DNA of 64,000 bases from OLB6 sp964493635 (GTDB lineage Bacteria > Bacteroidota > Ignavibacteria > Kapaibacteriales > Kapaibacteriaceae). Location: assembly GCA_964493635.1 (NCBI GenBank), contig CAZBOW010000001.1:132026-196025 (forward strand). The letters run 5' to 3'. How positions within the stretch are numbered: the stretch's first letter is position 1; every line of letters begins with the position of its first letter. Under the pieces are notes generated by a model. It was not told the DNA's origin, did not search any database, and saw nothing but the letters and a program-made list of their open reading frames with translations. Position numbers and translations under genes: made by a program. Of the stretch, positions 34,270 to 43,079 are shown piece after piece.

Positions 34270-37200
34270 ATGTCGTTCGTGCACCTTCACAATCACACGC
34301 ACTATTCCCTCCTAGACGCCGCAGCGACGCCGGACCAACTCATTACCGCAGCCAAGGCCGATGGTCAGACAGCACTAGCAATCACCGATCACGGTGTGAT
34401 GTTCGGTTGCTTTGAGTTTTACAAAAAGGCCAAGAAGCAGGGTATCAAGCCGATCATCGGATGCGAAGTCTATCTGGCCGTCAAGAAGCGCACCGATCGT
34501 GAGAAGGTGGTAGAGTCCGGAAAGGCACGGAACTACTATCATCTGGTGCTCTTGGCAAAAAACGATGTGGGGTATCGCAACCTTGTAAAGCTCACCTCTC
34601 GGGCCCATGCCGAAGGGTTCTACTACAAACCGCGGATCGATTGGGAGTTGTTGCGTGAGCATCATGAAGGATTGATTGCAACGTCGGCCTGCCTGGCGGG
34701 CCCCATCAATGCTCCCCTGCTCTCGGGTGATGTGGACTTGGCGCGAGCCAATGCCATCCAGCTCAAGGAAATCTTTGGAGACGACTTCTACATCGAGCTC
34801 CAGAATCACGGTCTGCCCGAGGACCGTGTTGTGATGGAACAAGCACCGAAGCTCGCTCGGTCGCTCGGCATCCCCCTCGTGGTGAGCAATGATGCCCATT
34901 ACGTCAGCCAAGATCATGCCGCTGCCCACAACGTCCTGCTGCACATTACCAAGGATGCGGCCTTTGCCAAGGAGACCGCCTTCGATGTTCGACGCGATCT
35001 ACGCTACCGTGTTCCTGAGATGTACCTCAAGACGCAGGAGAGCATGAAGCAGCTGTTCAAAGATGTGCCCGAGGGTATCGACAACACCGTTGCCATTGCC
35101 GAGAAGATCGATCTGACGATCCCTACCGATCTTCAGATGCCGCAGTTCCCGATTCCCGACGAAAGTGATGCCACCACACTCGAGGATTACCTCGAGGAGC
35201 TCACGATGAAGGGGTTAGAGCGGCGATACCCTGTTATGACGTCAGAGATCCTCGATCGCATCGGCTTTGAGCTGCGGGTGATCAAGTCGATGGGCTATGC
35301 TGGCTACTTCCTCATTGTACAGGACTTTATCGCCGCCGCACGTTCCATGGGGATCCGCGTTGGTCCGGGACGGGGCTCGGCTGCCGGATCGCTTGTTGCC
35401 TATGCTCTGGGAATCACCAACATCGATCCGTTACAGTACGATCTGCTGTTCGAGCGGTTTCTCAATCCCGATCGCGTATCGATGCCAGATATCGATATCG
35501 ACTTTTCCGACGATCGTCGTGCCGATGTGATCGCCTACGTCAAGGACAAGTACGGAGCCGATGCCGTTGCGCAGATTATCACGTTTGGTACACTCTCATC
35601 TCGTGCTGTTTTGAAGGATGTCGGGCGCGTGCTCGGCATCGACTTAAGTACCATCAACAGCATTACCGAGAAAATTCCTGTGGTGATGGGGCGCGTGCAT
35701 CGCATCCGTGAGGCGCTCGAGTTGCCGGAGCTGAAGTGGTTGAAGGATACCAAGGATACCAAGCTCAAGGACCTTCTTGAGTTTTCGATGGTGCTGGAAG
35801 GTATGGCCAGAAATTCCTCACTGCATGCTGCTGGGGTGGTGATTGCTCCCGGTCCGATTTCCGACTACGTTCCGGTGTACCAGACGCCAACCACGGAGCC
35901 GGCAACGCAGTACAACATGAAGGATCTTGAGGATGCCGGCCTGCTAAAGATGGATTTTCTTGGCCTTCGCACGCTAACGATCATCGACAGGACACTTGAG
36001 CTCATTCGGCAGAATCACGGGCATTCATTGGACATGGATGCCATCGATTACGCCGATCCCCGTACCTATGCGCTGATCGGTGAAGGATTGACTCTGGCGG
36101 TGTTTCAGTTTGAATCCGAGCCAATGCAGAATGCCCTACGCCAGCTTAAGCCGGAGCGGTTGGACGACCTGATTGCCATGAATGCCCTGTATCGGCCGGG
36201 TCCAATGGATAACATCCCGGATTTCATCGAGCGCAAGCACGGCCGCCGGGAGATTACCTACCTTCATCCGAAGATGGAGCCGATCCTGCACACCACGTAC
36301 GGCATTATTGTCTACCAGGAACAGGTGATGCAGCTCGTCCAGCAGTTAGCAGGCTTCACCCTTGCGCAGGCCGACCTGATGCGTCGAGCTATGGGTAAGA
36401 AGGACGCCGCGCTCATGGAGGAGCAACGGCAGTTGTTTGTGCAAGGAGCGATCGCCACGTCGGACATCAACGCCGAGCTGGCCGGGGAAATCTTCGACCT
36501 GATTCAGAAGTTCGCCTCCTATGGCTTTAACAAGTCGCACTCTGCGGCCTATGCCTACCTTGCCTTCCAGACGGCATGGTTGAAAGCTCATTACCCGGCG
36601 GAGTTCCTTGCGGCGAACATGTCGGCGGAACTGTCCGATCAAAAGAAGATTGTTGCGCTGATTGAAGAGGCTAAGCGCAGTCACATTCTGGTGCTTCCCC
36701 CAGATGTCAATCGCTCCAAGGCCACCTTCGTTGCCGAAGGTTCGCTGATCTACTTCGGGATGGCCGCCATCAAGGGAGTCGGCGTCAATGCCGTTGAGGA
36801 GATTGTCAAGGCCCGTGCCTCGGCACCGTTTACGTCGATGTTCGACTTTGCTGCACGTGTTGATAGCCGTGTTGTGAATCGCCGCGTGCTCGAGGCCCTG
36901 GTGTACTCCGGTGCGTTCGACTCACTGCAGCACGGTCATCGCGCTCAACTCTACGCGGCCATTGATCCTGCCATTGAGTACGCACGGCGTGTTCAAGGTG
37001 CCTCACAGGACCATATGGACTCCTTGTTTGGCGAGGAGGTCACCAAACCGTCCGAGCCTGCACTACCCCCAGCACAAGAGTGGGCAGAGAAAGAGCGCCT
37101 CCATCATGAGCGCGATGTTCTCAACTTTTACGTGACCGGTCATCCGCTGCAGGAGCATGCGCTATCCGTGCAGAGTTACTCGACGATCACGCTCGGCACC

Positions 37201-37719
37201 GAGCTGTCGGACAAGCACGAGACCACCGTGCGCGTCTGCGGCCTTGTCAGCGACATCCGAACGCGGCTCGACAAGCGAGAGAATACGATTGCGTTTGTCA
37301 AGGTCGAGCAGTTCAATGGATCCTGCGAGTGCGTGTTTTGGAGCGATGCCTTCAAACAGTACGGTCCCCTGCTGCAGACCGATGCCGTATTGGTATTTGT
37401 TGGGCGGTGTGAGGTTCAAGGTCAGAGTGTCAAAATCTACGTTGACTCGGTGTTATCGCTCGAACAGGCCTCAGCACAACTTGTTAAAGGCTTTGTTCTC
37501 CGCTTGGATCCAACGAGGGTTACGCCACAGGATCTCCAAGTCCTGCGGGACCGCTGTAACACTGCCGAGGCTACGCGGTCGGTGAAGTTTGTCGTGGACC
37601 GACCGCAGGGTCGTGTGCAGTATGCTACAATGGTGAAACTCGATACCTCGGAAGCCACCGTTGCCTTCCTCGTTGAGATGTTTGGCGAACAGAACGTTCT
37701 GTTCGATTCTGAATCGTAA
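34270..37719 (+). CDS. dnaE: DNA polymerase III alpha subunit
   Basis: 1149 residues, the main replicative polymerase. An N-terminal PHP domain (H-L-H-N-H-T-H-Y-S-L-L-D) is followed by the C-family polymerase core. That core has G-P-G-R-G-S-A-A-G-S-L-V-A-Y and the catalytic P-D-I-D-I-D-F-S-D-D. F-N-K-S-H-S-A-A-Y-A and Y-R-P-G-P-M lie further on. A C-terminal OB domain begins near V-R-V-C-G-L-V-S-D-I-R. This is the DnaE1 type, not PolC. An AAAGGTAGG stretch precedes the ATG, and the gene is 12 bases from the preceding small gene. Confidence 0.97.
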   Translation: MSFVHLHNHTHYSLLDAAATPDQLITAAKADGQTALAITDHGVMFGCFEFYKKAKKQGIKPIIGCEVYLAVKKRTDREKVVESGKARNYYHLVLLAKNDVGYRNLVKLTSRAHAEGFYYKPRIDWELLREHHEGLIATSACLAGPINAPLLSGDVDLARANAIQLKEIFGDDFYIELQNHGLPEDRVVMEQAPKLARSLGIPLVVSNDAHYVSQDHAAAHNVLLHITKDAAFAKETAFDVRRDLRYRVPEMYLKTQESMKQLFKDVPEGIDNTVAIAEKIDLTIPTDLQMPQFPIPDESDATTLEDYLEELTMKGLERRYPVMTSEILDRIGFELRVIKSMGYAGYFLIVQDFIAAARSMGIRVGPGRGSAAGSLVAYALGITNIDPLQYDLLFERFLNPDRVSMPDIDIDFSDDRRADVIAYVKDKYGADAVAQIITFGTLSSRAVLKDVGRVLGIDLSTINSITEKIPVVMGRVHRIREALELPELKWLKDTKDTKLKDLLEFSMVLEGMARNSSLHAAGVVIAPGPISDYVPVYQTPTTEPATQYNMKDLEDAGLLKMDFLGLRTLTIIDRTLELIRQNHGHSLDMDAIDYADPRTYALIGEGLTLAVFQFESEPMQNALRQLKPERLDDLIAMNALYRPGPMDNIPDFIERKHGRREITYLHPKMEPILHTTYGIIVYQEQVMQLVQQLAGFTLAQADLMRRAMGKKDAALMEEQRQLFVQGAIATSDINAELAGEIFDLIQKFASYGFNKSHSAAYAYLAFQTAWLKAHYPAEFLAANMSAELSDQKKIVALIEEAKRSHILVLPPDVNRSKATFVAEGSLIYFGMAAIKGVGVNAVEEIVKARASAPFTSMFDFAARVDSRVVNRRVLEALVYSGAFDSLQHGHRAQLYAAIDPAIEYARRVQGASQDHMDSLFGEEVTKPSEPALPPAQEWAEKERLHHERDVLNFYVTGHPLQEHALSVQSYSTITLGTELSDKHETTVRVCGLVSDIRTRLDKRENTIAFVKVEQFNGSCECVFWSDAFKQYGPLLQTDAVLVFVGRCEVQGQSVKIYVDSVLSLEQASAQLVKGFVLRLDPTRVTPQDLQVLRDRCNTAEATRSVKFVVDRPQGRVQYATMVKLDTSEATVAFLVEMFGEQNVLFDSES

Positions 37720-37726
37720 GGAAACC

Positions 37727-38998
37727 ATGGAACGCCTGATTTCTGCCCTTGGTATTGTGGTCCTGCTGGGCATCGCATGGGCCTGGTCGTCGAATCGTCG
37801 CGGTGTGCCACTGCGTGTGGTCGTGTGGGGAGTCCTGCTGCAGCTGCTGCTGGCACTGTTCGTTCTGCAGGTGCCGGCTGGAACGGCTCTGTTTCAGAAC
37901 ATCGGACGGAGCGTCACCTGGCTTCTGAGTTTCGCAAATCATGGTGCCGTGTTTCTGTTCGGCAAGATTGCCGAACCTACCGATGAGAACCGCTTGGTCT
38001 TTGGAATGCAGTTCGCACTGACCGTGCTGCCGATCATTGTGTTCTTATCCTCCATCACGGCAGTCTTGTATCACCTTGGCCTCATGCAGCGGGTTGTGCG
38101 AGCCATGGCCTGGGTGATGCAACGCACCATGCGAACCACGGGGATTGAGTCGCTGGCCGCTGCTGCTAACGTGTTCCTCGGGCAAACCGAGGCGCCGCTG
38201 CTGATTCGGCATTACCTGCCGTCGGCAACCACAACCGAGTTGTTTGCCGTGATGGTAGGGGGCTTTGCCACCATTGCTGGTTCGATCATGGGAGTCTATA
38301 TCGCCATGGGAATCCCTGCCACGGCGTTGATTGTTGCAAGTCTGCTGGCAGCTCCCGGCAGTCTGGTCCTCGCTAAGATTGCCGAACCTCCAGCGGATCA
38401 GCCGCCGGAGCAATCCACCAATGATCGTCGGTCTTCCATCGAACTCGAGGACCCAGTGGTACCGTCACAAAACGTTGTTGACGCGTTGTCACGAGGCGCA
38501 CTCGACGGATTTACCATTGCAATCAATGTCTTGATGGTTCTGTTGGCCTTCACAGCCGTTGTGGCGCTTCTCGATGCAACACTTTCAGGCGTCGCCGATA
38601 CGGCTTCGTCGTGGGGCTGGTCGGCCATGCCCCGCTCGCTCAACGAGATATTTGCCGTGATCTTCTATCCCCTGGCTTGGCTCACGGGAGTTCCTGCTGA
38701 GGAGGTCTCGGCGTTGTCCGGCCTGCTTGGTGTCAAACTCAGTCAGACAGAGTTCTTGGCCTACGACCAGCTATCGACGCTGATCGCCAGTGGCCAACTC
38801 TCCGAGCGTACGGTGCAGATTGCAACCGTTGCCCTTTGTGGCTTTGCCAATGTGATGTCGATCGGCATCCAAATTGGCGGCTTCGGAATCATGGTCCCGG
38901 ATAAACGCTCGGAGGTAGCTCGACTGGCGTTCAAGGCGATGTGCATCGGGGCACTAGCCAATCTGTTGGCAGCATGTGTCGTTGGTCTGGTTGCCTAA
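37727..38998 (+). CDS. Concentrative nucleoside transporter, NupC family
   Basis: 423 residues, about ten hydrophobic segments. The CNT core signatures are G-Q-T-E-A-P-L-L-I-R and, later, F-A-N-V-M-S-I-G-I-Q-I-G-G. The first holds the Gln-Thr-Glu of the nucleoside site. It imports nucleosides with Na+ or H+. An AAGGA sits 4 bases before the ATG, a clear ribosome-binding site, and the start is 8 bases after the dnaE stop. Confidence 0.9.
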   Translation: MERLISALGIVVLLGIAWAWSSNRRGVPLRVVVWGVLLQLLLALFVLQVPAGTALFQNIGRSVTWLLSFANHGAVFLFGKIAEPTDENRLVFGMQFALTVLPIIVFLSSITAVLYHLGLMQRVVRAMAWVMQRTMRTTGIESLAAAANVFLGQTEAPLLIRHYLPSATTTELFAVMVGGFATIAGSIMGVYIAMGIPATALIVASLLAAPGSLVLAKIAEPPADQPPEQSTNDRRSSIELEDPVVPSQNVVDALSRGALDGFTIAINVLMVLLAFTAVVALLDATLSGVADTASSWGWSAMPRSLNEIFAVIFYPLAWLTGVPAEEVSALSGLLGVKLSQTEFLAYDQLSTLIASGQLSERTVQIATVALCGFANVMSIGIQIGGFGIMVPDKRSEVARLAFKAMCIGALANLLAACVVGLVA

Positions 38999-39002
38999 GC
39001 GC

Positions 39003-39509
39003 TCACCGCGGCGTGCGCCTACCTCGATTCTGCATGCGCATGCGTTCAACCAACATCTGTTGGAGTTCGTCGCGAAACCGCGTTTCGAAAAGTACGTAGC
39101 GCGCATACTGCGAGGGGCGTAGCACCTTTTCAATGGCACGGAACCGCTCCTGAACAAGCTCTTCTAACGCAGCTACCCGTGTGAGCACTTTTGCAGTGAG
39201 TGATTTTAGCTCGGACTCTGATGCCCCATCATCGATTGCCCGCTTCAAGTCGCGTGTTGCGTCATCCAGTGTTCGGCGAACGTCCACGTGACGCTTTTCA
39301 AACGTATTGAACACGCTAAAGAACATCTCCACCTCGTTGCCCTCTAAATCTAGAACTTCTAAGAGCTTCACCTTCCGAAGATTCATGATCTTCTCCTGAA
39401 GGTCGGCTTTGTTTGGCTGGGCAACCACGTTTTGGGGTGCAGCACCCCACACGAGGAAAGTTGTCACCAGACTCATCACCAGCCATAGTAATGCGCGGTA
39501 GGTCGTCAT
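39003..39509 (-). CDS. Exported Spy/CpxP-like helical protein
   Basis: 168 residues. Signal peptide-like N-terminus (A-L-L-W-L-V-M-S-L-V-T-T-F-L-V-W-G), then charged long helices with a pattern reminiscent of the LTxxQ/periplasmic heavy-metal-sensor family (L-R-P-S-Q-Y-A-R-Y-V-L-F-E). It is the last gene of a sigma/anti-sigma operon, so it is likely a target or modulator of the envelope-stress response. Its start overlaps the anti-sigma stop by 4 bases. Confidence 0.7.
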   Translation of the reverse strand: MTTYRALLWLVMSLVTTFLVWGAAPQNVVAQPNKADLQEKIMNLRKVKLLEVLDLEGNEVEMFFSVFNTFEKRHVDVRRTLDDATRDLKRAIDDGASESELKSLTAKVLTRVAALEELVQERFRAIEKVLRPSQYARYVLFETRFRDELQQMLVERMRMQNRGRRTPR

Positions 39510-39871
39510 TCTTGGTTCTCCGAAAAAATGATGTCAAGATCGGTGGTACTCAGGATCATGGTCTCGGACGTTTCAACATCGTTGAAGTACGATGTGGGGA
39601 CGGCGTCGAACGAGAGGATGTCGTGCGTCTCGGTGGTTGCCGGCCGGCTAAGCCAATAGATGCTGCCGGCAGCTACCAGAATCATGCCGGCGGCCACGCT
39701 GAACCGCACTGCCTGCCTGCGCTGTGAACGACGTGATAGCGACGCGCGCACACGATCCTCCAACAGTGGCAGTGGTGGTCCCGACGCCTGAGATCGAACG
39801 CCGTGGAGGAAGGCCTCTATTTCGTGATGATCGTCGAGGTGGTCGTCGAGGTGGTGTTTGCCGTGTTCCAT
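39506..39871 (-). CDS. Anti-sigma-factor-like single-pass membrane protein
   Basis: 121 residues. N-terminus MEHGKHHLDDHLDDHHEIE is His/Asp-rich; a membrane segment (F-S-V-A-A-G-M-I-L-V-A-A-G-S-I-Y-W-L) lies near residue 58, followed by a short periplasmic domain. Position between an ECF sigma gene and a Spy-like gene, plus single-pass topology, suggests an anti-sigma factor, though no zinc anti-sigma motif (H-x3-C-x2-C) is present. The first 55 bases overlap the sigma gene in another frame. Confidence 0.65.
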   Translation of the reverse strand: MEHGKHHLDDHLDDHHEIEAFLHGVRSQASGPPLPLLEDRVRASLSRRSQRRQAVRFSVAAGMILVAAGSIYWLSRPATTETHDILSFDAVPTSYFNDVETSETMILSTTDLDIIFSENQE

Positions 39872-40431
39872 TGTTGATAGTACTCACTTGTCCGTAGATG
39901 TTCGGCTAGTTTTTTGATGGCCCAGTGATAGTTTGCCTTTAGTGCTCCAACGCTCGTGCCCAGCATCGCGCTCATCTCCTCGTAGGACAGCTCGTCGAAG
40001 TATCGCAGACAAAACGTTTCCCGTTGTTTGGCTGGCAGAGTGCGCAGGATGGCATCAAGGTATGTGTGGAAGTCTTGGTGCTCAACAGCGCGATCTGGTC
40101 CGGGATCAGAGCTGATCACATCGGTCTCCCCCTCCGACTCACCGACGGAGAAATACTGGAGCCACCGTCGTTTCCGTTGAAGCGAGATGCACGTGTTAAC
40201 GGTGATACGATACAGCCACGTTCGCAGTGATGCCTGTTGGGTAAACCGTGGAAGTGCCTCAATCACCTTCACGAGCACGTCGTGTGTGACGTCCATGGCG
40301 TCGTCGCGGTTGCGCAGGTGACGCAGGGCGACTGACGTAATAAAGGCCTGATGATCCCGTACGATGGCCGAAATGGCATCGTCGCGGTTACCGGCACGGA
40401 GGGCCGTCAGGATATCATCGTCGGCTGTCAC
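39817..40431 (-). CDS. ECF-family RNA polymerase sigma factor
   Basis: 204 residues from GTG 40431. Sigma region 2 reads R-N-R-D-D-A-M-D-V-T-H-D-V-L-V-K-V-I-E-A-L-P-R-F then L-R-T-W-L-Y-R-I-T-V-N; region 4 reads L-P-A-K-Q-R-E-T-F-C-L-R-Y-F-D-E-L-S-Y-E-E-M-S-A-M-L-G-T-S-V-G-A-L-K. A longer upstream frame exists but lacks homology. The C-terminal tail is Thr/Ser-rich (T-T-S-T-T-T-S-T) and is read from the same bases that encode the anti-sigma N-terminus. Confidence 0.9.
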   Translation of the reverse strand: MTADDDILTALRAGNRDDAISAIVRDHQAFITSVALRHLRNRDDAMDVTHDVLVKVIEALPRFTQQASLRTWLYRITVNTCISLQRKRRWLQYFSVGESEGETDVISSDPGPDRAVEHQDFHTYLDAILRTLPAKQRETFCLRYFDELSYEEMSAMLGTSVGALKANYHWAIKKLAEHLRTSEYYQQWNTANTTSTTTSTIITK

Positions 40432-40483
40432 GGGGGTATAAACGCCTACGGTGCGTAACAGTTTAATCCAGTGGCTAGCGTTG

Positions 40484-41842
40484 CTACACCGACGCCGTGC
40501 GCCAGAACGGTCTTCGGTGCACAACAAGTGCCACCAGCGCAAAAACGGCATAGCCCACGACAATTCCAATCCAGACCCCTGTAGGCCCCATACCAGCGAA
40601 TCGAGATAAGGCATAGGCCACCGGAAGTTGGAACCCCAGCAGACTGCAGGCCGTGATCAACAGACTCGTCAGGGCTGCCCCGGCGCCACTGATCGACCGC
40701 ACCGTCACCAGACCAATGGCAAAGAAGACGTATCCAATGACGGCGATCTGCAGATACGTGGTGGCAGCAGCAACGGTTGCTGGTTGTTGCGTGTAGAGCT
40801 TTACGAACAGGGATCCAAAGGCCAGCACCACCACGCCGAGCACCGCCATCAACACGGCACCTTGTTTGATGGCCGAGCGGTGGTAGGCTTCAGCACGCGA
40901 CCAGTTTCCTGAGCCAATGTTCTGTCCGGTGGCAACCTCGACGGACACGCCAAGGGCAAACACACTCATGAAAACGGCCATGTCCACGTTCAGTCCTAGG
41001 GTGTAGGCCGCGGTAATCGACGTGCCATAGCCCCCTACCAGCACAAAGATCAGGGCGCGATTGATGCTTACTGACAGCATCTGCAACGACGCCGGCACTC
41101 CCAGTTTGGCCACACGTAGGATCAGTCCTCCATCCAGACGGAATCGTGCAAACCGCAGTCCAAGACCAGTTTTACCGGAAAGAATGGCCCACAGTGCCAG
41201 GACCGTACCAGATACCTGCGCGATGGCCGTGGCTAACCCAGCACCTGCCAGCCCCATGGCGGAAATCGGTCCGACACCAAAAATTAACACGGGGGCAATC
41301 ACAGCATTGAGCACCGTGGTGGAGATCAGGACCATCATCGGGAATACTGGATTTCCGGTTGATCGAATCACGGAAAACAGCTGGAAGTTTACCAGGTTTG
41401 CCGTGAAACCCACATAGAGCATCTGCATGTACTGCATTGCCATCGTACCTACTGTCGACGGCATGTTCATCAAGCGTGGAACCGATGGAAGAACACTGTA
41501 GATCACGGCGGTGATGACCGACCCAATCAGGACCATCGCAACAAGGGCCTGCGCTGCAATACGACCCGCCTCTTCGAGATCGCGCTCCCCGAATCGGCGT
41601 GCAACGATAATGCCTGTACCAACGGAAAAGCCACTGGCAAGCGTAAACACAAAGAAGGTCACCTGGTCGCTGGCGCCAATGGCGGCAATGGCATCGTCGC
41701 CGAGGCGCGAGGCATAATACCGGTCGATCAGCGAATAGATCATATTGATCATGAAGCTGAAGGCCATGGGGATGGCGAACTGTCGAAGCGACCGATCGAT
41801 CGGGTCGTGTAGTAGGTCAACAGAAGAAGAGCGAGAGAGCAT
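40484..41842 (-). CDS. MATE-family efflux transporter
   Basis: 452 residues, twelve predicted membrane segments. The N-terminal conserved block reads D-P-I-D-R-S-L-R-Q-F-A-I-P-M-A-F-S-F, followed by G-D-D-A-I-A-A-I-G. A middle G-T-S-I-T-A-A-Y-T segment falls at the start of the second half. It exports drugs or cationic metabolites using a Na+ or H+ gradient. It stands apart from the sigma operon by 52 bases, on the same strand. Confidence 0.9.
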   Translation of the reverse strand: MLSRSSSVDLLHDPIDRSLRQFAIPMAFSFMINMIYSLIDRYYASRLGDDAIAAIGASDQVTFFVFTLASGFSVGTGIIVARRFGERDLEEAGRIAAQALVAMVLIGSVITAVIYSVLPSVPRLMNMPSTVGTMAMQYMQMLYVGFTANLVNFQLFSVIRSTGNPVFPMMVLISTTVLNAVIAPVLIFGVGPISAMGLAGAGLATAIAQVSGTVLALWAILSGKTGLGLRFARFRLDGGLILRVAKLGVPASLQMLSVSINRALIFVLVGGYGTSITAAYTLGLNVDMAVFMSVFALGVSVEVATGQNIGSGNWSRAEAYHRSAIKQGAVLMAVLGVVVLAFGSLFVKLYTQQPATVAAATTYLQIAVIGYVFFAIGLVTVRSISGAGAALTSLLITACSLLGFQLPVAYALSRFAGMGPTGVWIGIVVGYAVFALVALVVHRRPFWRTASV

Positions 41843-41947
41843 GTATTCGTAAGCGACGCGTGAGCGTCGTCATGGATGTTATCAGTTCTTGTTGGGAAAT
41901 CTGGGCCATTCCGAGCCATTCGTTGCCGTTCTTTGCACGTCCGACGG

Positions 41948-41955
41948 TATCATTG
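41948..41955 (+). promoter_or_regulatory. -7-like box before the glycosyltransferase (TATCATTG)
   Basis: TATCATTG differs from TAnnTTTG at one position and ends 6 bases before the ATG at 41962. Confidence 0.3.
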
Positions 41956-41961
41956 TGACAA

Positions 41962-43074
41962 ATGCCTGCTGTGTCCACCATTGTCGCGCTCCTTGCTGCA
42001 CTCTACGCTGCTAGAGTTGGGCTCTTCATGATCGGTTTTCGTCGCCAGCGCACGCGATGGAGAACAGCACTGTACACACCGTCGGTCACGATCGTCGTTC
42101 CAGCTCGAAACGAAGAAGCTACGCTTGAGCGTTGCATTACCTCGCTTATGCGCGTTGATTACCCGGCATCGCTGCGAACGGTTGTGGTTGTGGACGACCG
42201 CAGTACCGATGGGACGGCGCAGGTCCTGCAGCGATTGGCGAGCGAGTTTGCAGAACTACGGGTGGTGTCGCGCACAAACGAGGACGTCGAACGCAATCTA
42301 CGAGGAAAACCCGGGGCACTGCAGCACGGCATTGATGCGTCGGCGGGCGAACTGATCCTGATGACGGACGCCGACTGCAGCGTGTCGCCTGGCTGGGTGC
42401 GCGGTATGGTCCAGCAGTTCTCCGATCCCAACGTTGGGTTGGTGGCTGGGTTGACCTCCATCACTGGTCCAACGCTCTTTGATCGCATTCAGGACGTGGA
42501 GTGGACATACACTCAGGCGATGGCAGCCGGTGGAATTGGTCTGGGCATACCACTGGGCTGTTTTGGGAATAACCTCGCTGTTCGTCGCGACGCATTCGAG
42601 CAGGTAGGGGGCTATCGGCGTATTTCCTTCAGCGTGACGGAGGACCTGGCCCTACAGCAGGCGATTCACGATGCCGGCTGGCGCGTACGCCATGCGATCC
42701 ATGAAATGACGTCGGTAGAGAGTTTGCCGGCGCGATCACTACGGGAGTATATCACGCAGCGTCATCGTTGGGTGCGCGGCGGAACGAGTCTGGGGTGGCG
42801 CGCTGTGGCGTTTGTGGCCACCAGCGTTGCACTCTGGCTAGCACTGGCACTTGCCCTAAGTCAAACCCTATGGTGGTGGGTTGTGGCGCTACTACTCCTG
42901 CGAATCGGTGCTGATGGCCTACTGATCAGTACGGCCGTACATGCCGTTGGTCGCTACCGATTACTGCCGTTCATCCCCATGTCGGTCGTTGTGTTAATGA
43001 TCACAGAGCTGTTTCTCCCCTTCTTGGTCCTCAAGAAAAACGTCACGTGGAAGAATCAGGTGTTTCGACCGTAA
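41962..43074 (+). CDS. Family 2 glycosyltransferase, membrane-bound, processive type
   Basis: 370 residues. An N-terminal membrane helix is followed by a GT2 catalytic domain. I-V-V-P-A-R-N-E-E-A-T-L and V-V-D-D-R-S-T-D-G bind the nucleotide sugar, T-D-A-D-C-S holds the D-x-D metal motif, and S-V-T-E-D-L-A-L contains the catalytic Asp region. The Q-x-x-R-W equivalent is Q-R-H-R-W. Two or three C-terminal membrane helices follow. This suggests glycolipid or polysaccharide synthesis. Acceptor unknown. Confidence 0.88.
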   Translation: MPAVSTIVALLAALYAARVGLFMIGFRRQRTRWRTALYTPSVTIVVPARNEEATLERCITSLMRVDYPASLRTVVVVDDRSTDGTAQVLQRLASEFAELRVVSRTNEDVERNLRGKPGALQHGIDASAGELILMTDADCSVSPGWVRGMVQQFSDPNVGLVAGLTSITGPTLFDRIQDVEWTYTQAMAAGGIGLGIPLGCFGNNLAVRRDAFEQVGGYRRISFSVTEDLALQQAIHDAGWRVRHAIHEMTSVESLPARSLREYITQRHRWVRGGTSLGWRAVAFVATSVALWLALALALSQTLWWWVVALLLLRIGADGLLISTAVHAVGRYRLLPFIPMSVVVLMITELFLPFLVLKKNVTWKNQVFRP

Positions 43075-43079
43075 TGGTC

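Noticed and set aside
37727..38998. Possible riboswitch or attenuator before the nucleoside transporter
   Set aside because: There are only 8 bases between dnaE and this gene, too few for any leader structure.
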